Of a DNA stretch of 33,638 nucleotides, positions 31,765 to 33,638 are shown in pieces. The stretch covers positions 1 to 33,638 of the forward strand of contig JAGPAO010000002.1 in assembly GCA_018063805.1 (NCBI GenBank), given 5' to 3'. This DNA is from Synergistaceae bacterium (GTDB lineage: Bacteria; Synergistota; Synergistia; Synergistales; Synergistaceae). The position numbers were made by a program, and so were the translations under genes. Each line of letters begins with the position of its first letter. The first letter of the stretch is position 1. The notes under the pieces were generated by a model. It did no database searches and was not told where the DNA came from. It saw only the letters and a list, made by a program, of their open reading frames with translations.

Positions 31765-33638
31765 ATGAAATTACGCGCAAAAATGTTGTTGGGAATTTTG
31801 GGTACCGTGATGTTCATCTTCATCGTAGTCGGTATTGTCGTCAGCAGATCCAGTAATCAATCAGCACGCGCCTCGGCCGAGATCATCGCGGAACGAAGCA
31901 CACAAGAAACCGCTGTACAAATTTCCAAAAAACTTGAGGCATACAAGCAAAAACTGGACGGTATTTCCATTGCCATCGAAGGGATAAAACGGGATGTAAA
32001 CTCTCGGGATAAACTGGCATCATGGGCGAAAGGCTTGTTGGAGGGGATACCGGATGCGACAGCTGTATGGATAGCCTTTGAACCCAACCTATTTGACGGT
32101 GCCGATGCCACCTTTGCAGGAAAGCAGGGCTTTGGCCCCAAGGGGCGAATGGTTGTTATATACACGCGCTCCGGCACCACTATTAGCCGCTTGGCAGAGG
32201 GCATAGAGGACGATCTGGCGCTTGATTTTTACCGTCTGCCGGTAACCAGCGGACAAGTGACTCTGTTGGAACCGTACCCCTTTACCTTCCCATCGGGGGA
32301 AGAGCATCTCTTGACAACCATTGGCAGACCAATACGCTTCAACGGGAAAGTAGCCGGCGTCATAGGAGTGGATATCGATTTAAAAAACATCACAGCACTG
32401 CTCACCAATGTATCCACCACTCCTAACTCTTTTTCGTTTCTGCTCTCAAACCAGGGTGTTATCACGGGAGCTCAAGATCCGTCACTGCTCGGTAAAAAAA
32501 TAGGAGATTGGAAACCGGACAGCAAATCCCTTCCGCAGATTATGAACGCTATTCAGAAAGGGACGGGGTTCCAAAGCTACGAATTTTCACAGACTCTCGG
32601 AGAACGTATGCTCTTCAGCTACGCCCCCATCACGATAGAGGGTGTCAGCACCCCGTGGAGTCTGTTTAATGCCACTCCGGAATCAGAAATCATGGTCGAT
32701 GCAAACGCCCTCACTCGGCGTCTGCTCCTCTCATTCACCATCGGACTTTTCATTATCGCAGGTATCCTCTATTTCATGATTCAGCGCGTGGTTTCACCAA
32801 TTAAGTCCATCACAGAGAGAATCAATGCCTTCGCGACTCTTGATTTCAAGCGGGACATGAGTAAACGCTGGCTTACCGAACTGAAGGATGAAGTTGGCGA
32901 TATGGCGCGCAGCTTAAGAAATTTGCAGGAAAACTTAGTTAACATTCTCGTCGATCTCTCCACAGAAACAAACACCTTCATGGACCGGGCACAAACGCTG
33001 GCCTCCTTATCCGAGAAAACCGTGGCATCCACAGAAGAGGTAAGAGCCTCCGTGGATCAAGCGGCCACTCTCTCCGAATCCAGCTCTGCGTCCTTGGAGC
33101 TCACAACCTCGGGTATTCAGGATGTGGCCCACGCCGCAAACATGACGGCACATGCCGCTGAAGAGGGAGCCGAAGCAGCTACAAAAACGGCCTCACTCAG
33201 CAATGCTGTCGCCTCTGAAGTGGGGGCGGTCGTTATCAAAATTGATAGAGTCGGCGTCCAATCCCAAAACAGTGGTGTCAACATCCGGAAAGTCGGCAAC
33301 TCTGTCGCTGCTATCACCAATTTTGTCTCCACCATCGCCGGCATCGCCGATCAGACAAATTTACTGGCACTAAACGCCGCGATTGAGGCCGCCCGTGCCG
33401 GAGAAGCGGGGCGAGGCTTCGCCGTTGTCGCAGAAGAGGTCCGAAAACTCGCGGAAGAATCCAATGTTGCCGCAAGAGAAGTGGAAAAACTGATCGGCGC
33501 ACTGCAAGGCGACACGAAATCCGCAGATCTCGTTATCGGCGAGATGAATCAAATTTTAAAAGAAGCGGTGGAGATTGTACGCCATGCTGAGGGTAAATTG
33601 GCAGAAAGTATGGGTCAAACAGACACCCTTAACGGGAT
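31765..33638 (+). CDS. Methyl-accepting chemotaxis protein 2 (3' end outside window)
   Basis: An open frame starts at ATG 31765 (AAAGGCGG upstream) and continues to the last base, giving 624 complete codons. It is a tandem paralogue of the previous gene, with the same first span, Cache-like sensor, second span (about 320-340), HAMP and signalling region up to [11 protein letters not shown]. The sensor half differs at many positions, for example [16 protein letters not shown] against [16 protein letters not shown]. The segments 32513-32960 and about 33370-33638 are nearly identical in DNA to gene 1. The remaining 3' end, expected to be about 100 codons, is beyond the window. Confidence 0.93.
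   Translation, partial: MKLRAKMLLGILGTVMFIFIVVGIVVSRSSNQSARASAEIIAERSTQETAVQISKKLEAYKQKLDGISIAIEGIKRDVNSRDKLASWAKGLLEGIPDATAVWIAFEPNLFDGADATFAGKQGFGPKGRMVVIYTRSGTTISRLAEGIEDDLALDFYRLPVTSGQVTLLEPYPFTFPSGEEHLLTTIGRPIRFNGKVAGVIGVDIDLKNITALLTNVSTTPNSFSFLLSNQGVITGAQDPSLLGKKIGDWKPDSKSLPQIMNAIQKGTGFQSYEFSQTLGERMLFSYAPITIEGVSTPWSLFNATPESEIMVDANALTRRLLLSFTIGLFIIAGILYFMIQRVVSPIKSITERINAFATLDFKRDMSKRWLTELKDEVGDMARSLRNLQENLVNILVDLSTETNTFMDRAQTLASLSEKTVASTEEVRASVDQAATLSESSSASLELTTSGIQDVAHAANMTAHAAEEGAEAATKTASLSNAVASEVGAVVIKIDRVGVQSQNSGVNIRKVGNSVAAITNFVSTIAGIADQTNLLALNAAIEAARAGEAGRGFAVVAEEVRKLAEESNVAAREVEKLIGALQGDTKSADLVIGEMNQILKEAVEIVRHAEGKLAESMGQTDTLNG

Overview
The window is most likely chromosomal DNA of a Synergistota bacterium (diderm, anaerobic). 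The strongest marker is the tail of the repeat protein at 20067-21899: a Cys-containing SSGCNSG motif, one membrane span and a basic end, which is the Synergist-CTERM sorting signal. The other families fit this: a DUF3798/DUF6672 ABC importer, many ABC importers with substrate-binding proteins, a double-cubane-cluster-type protein with its ATPase, paired TrkH subunits and BspA-like leucine-rich repeats. GTG and TTG starts are common. I saw no rRNA, tRNA, CRISPR array, transposase, integrase or phage gene.

Layout. (1) 1-5454: an importer operon made of a DUF3798 binding-type protein (5' end cut off by the window), a tandem ATPase, two RbsC-type permeases and a small anchored DUF6672 protein, closed by a strong terminator. 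(2) 5650-8195: a PHP metal phosphoesterase, a SMUG1-type uracil-DNA glycosylase and a membrane protein with PH-like domains. (3) 8196-17497: an accessory block bracketed by two copies of the 3' end of the PH-like gene about 9.24 kb apart. It starts with a good promoter and a structured leader of about 290 nt. That leader ends in a (TTTG)3(CTTG)5 tract just upstream of the ribosome-binding site. The genes that follow are a NitT/TauT-type importer (binding protein, permease, ATPase), a YjiM/double-cubane-cluster-like protein with its BadF/HgdC-type ATPase, and an RbsACB-type importer followed by a signal-less cytosolic binding-protein homologue. (4) 17592-24792: housekeeping and mixed genes (acetyltransferase, membrane-anchored alpha/beta hydrolase, surface LRR protein, RNase HI with an added C-terminal domain, glycosyltransferase, nitroreductase, YbaK deacylase). 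(5) 24869-29196: a potassium-uptake operon trkH-trkA-trkH. (6) 29321-33638: two tandem, mosaic-identical chemoreceptor genes, the second cut by the window end.

The most interesting system is block 3. An importer for a small organic or anionic compound is apparently co-transcribed with an ATP-driven, low-potential metalloenzyme pair related to 2-hydroxyacyl-CoA dehydratases. This suggests uptake and then reductive transformation of the imported compound. The substrate cannot be read from the sequence. The repeat tract in the leader could make expression variable.
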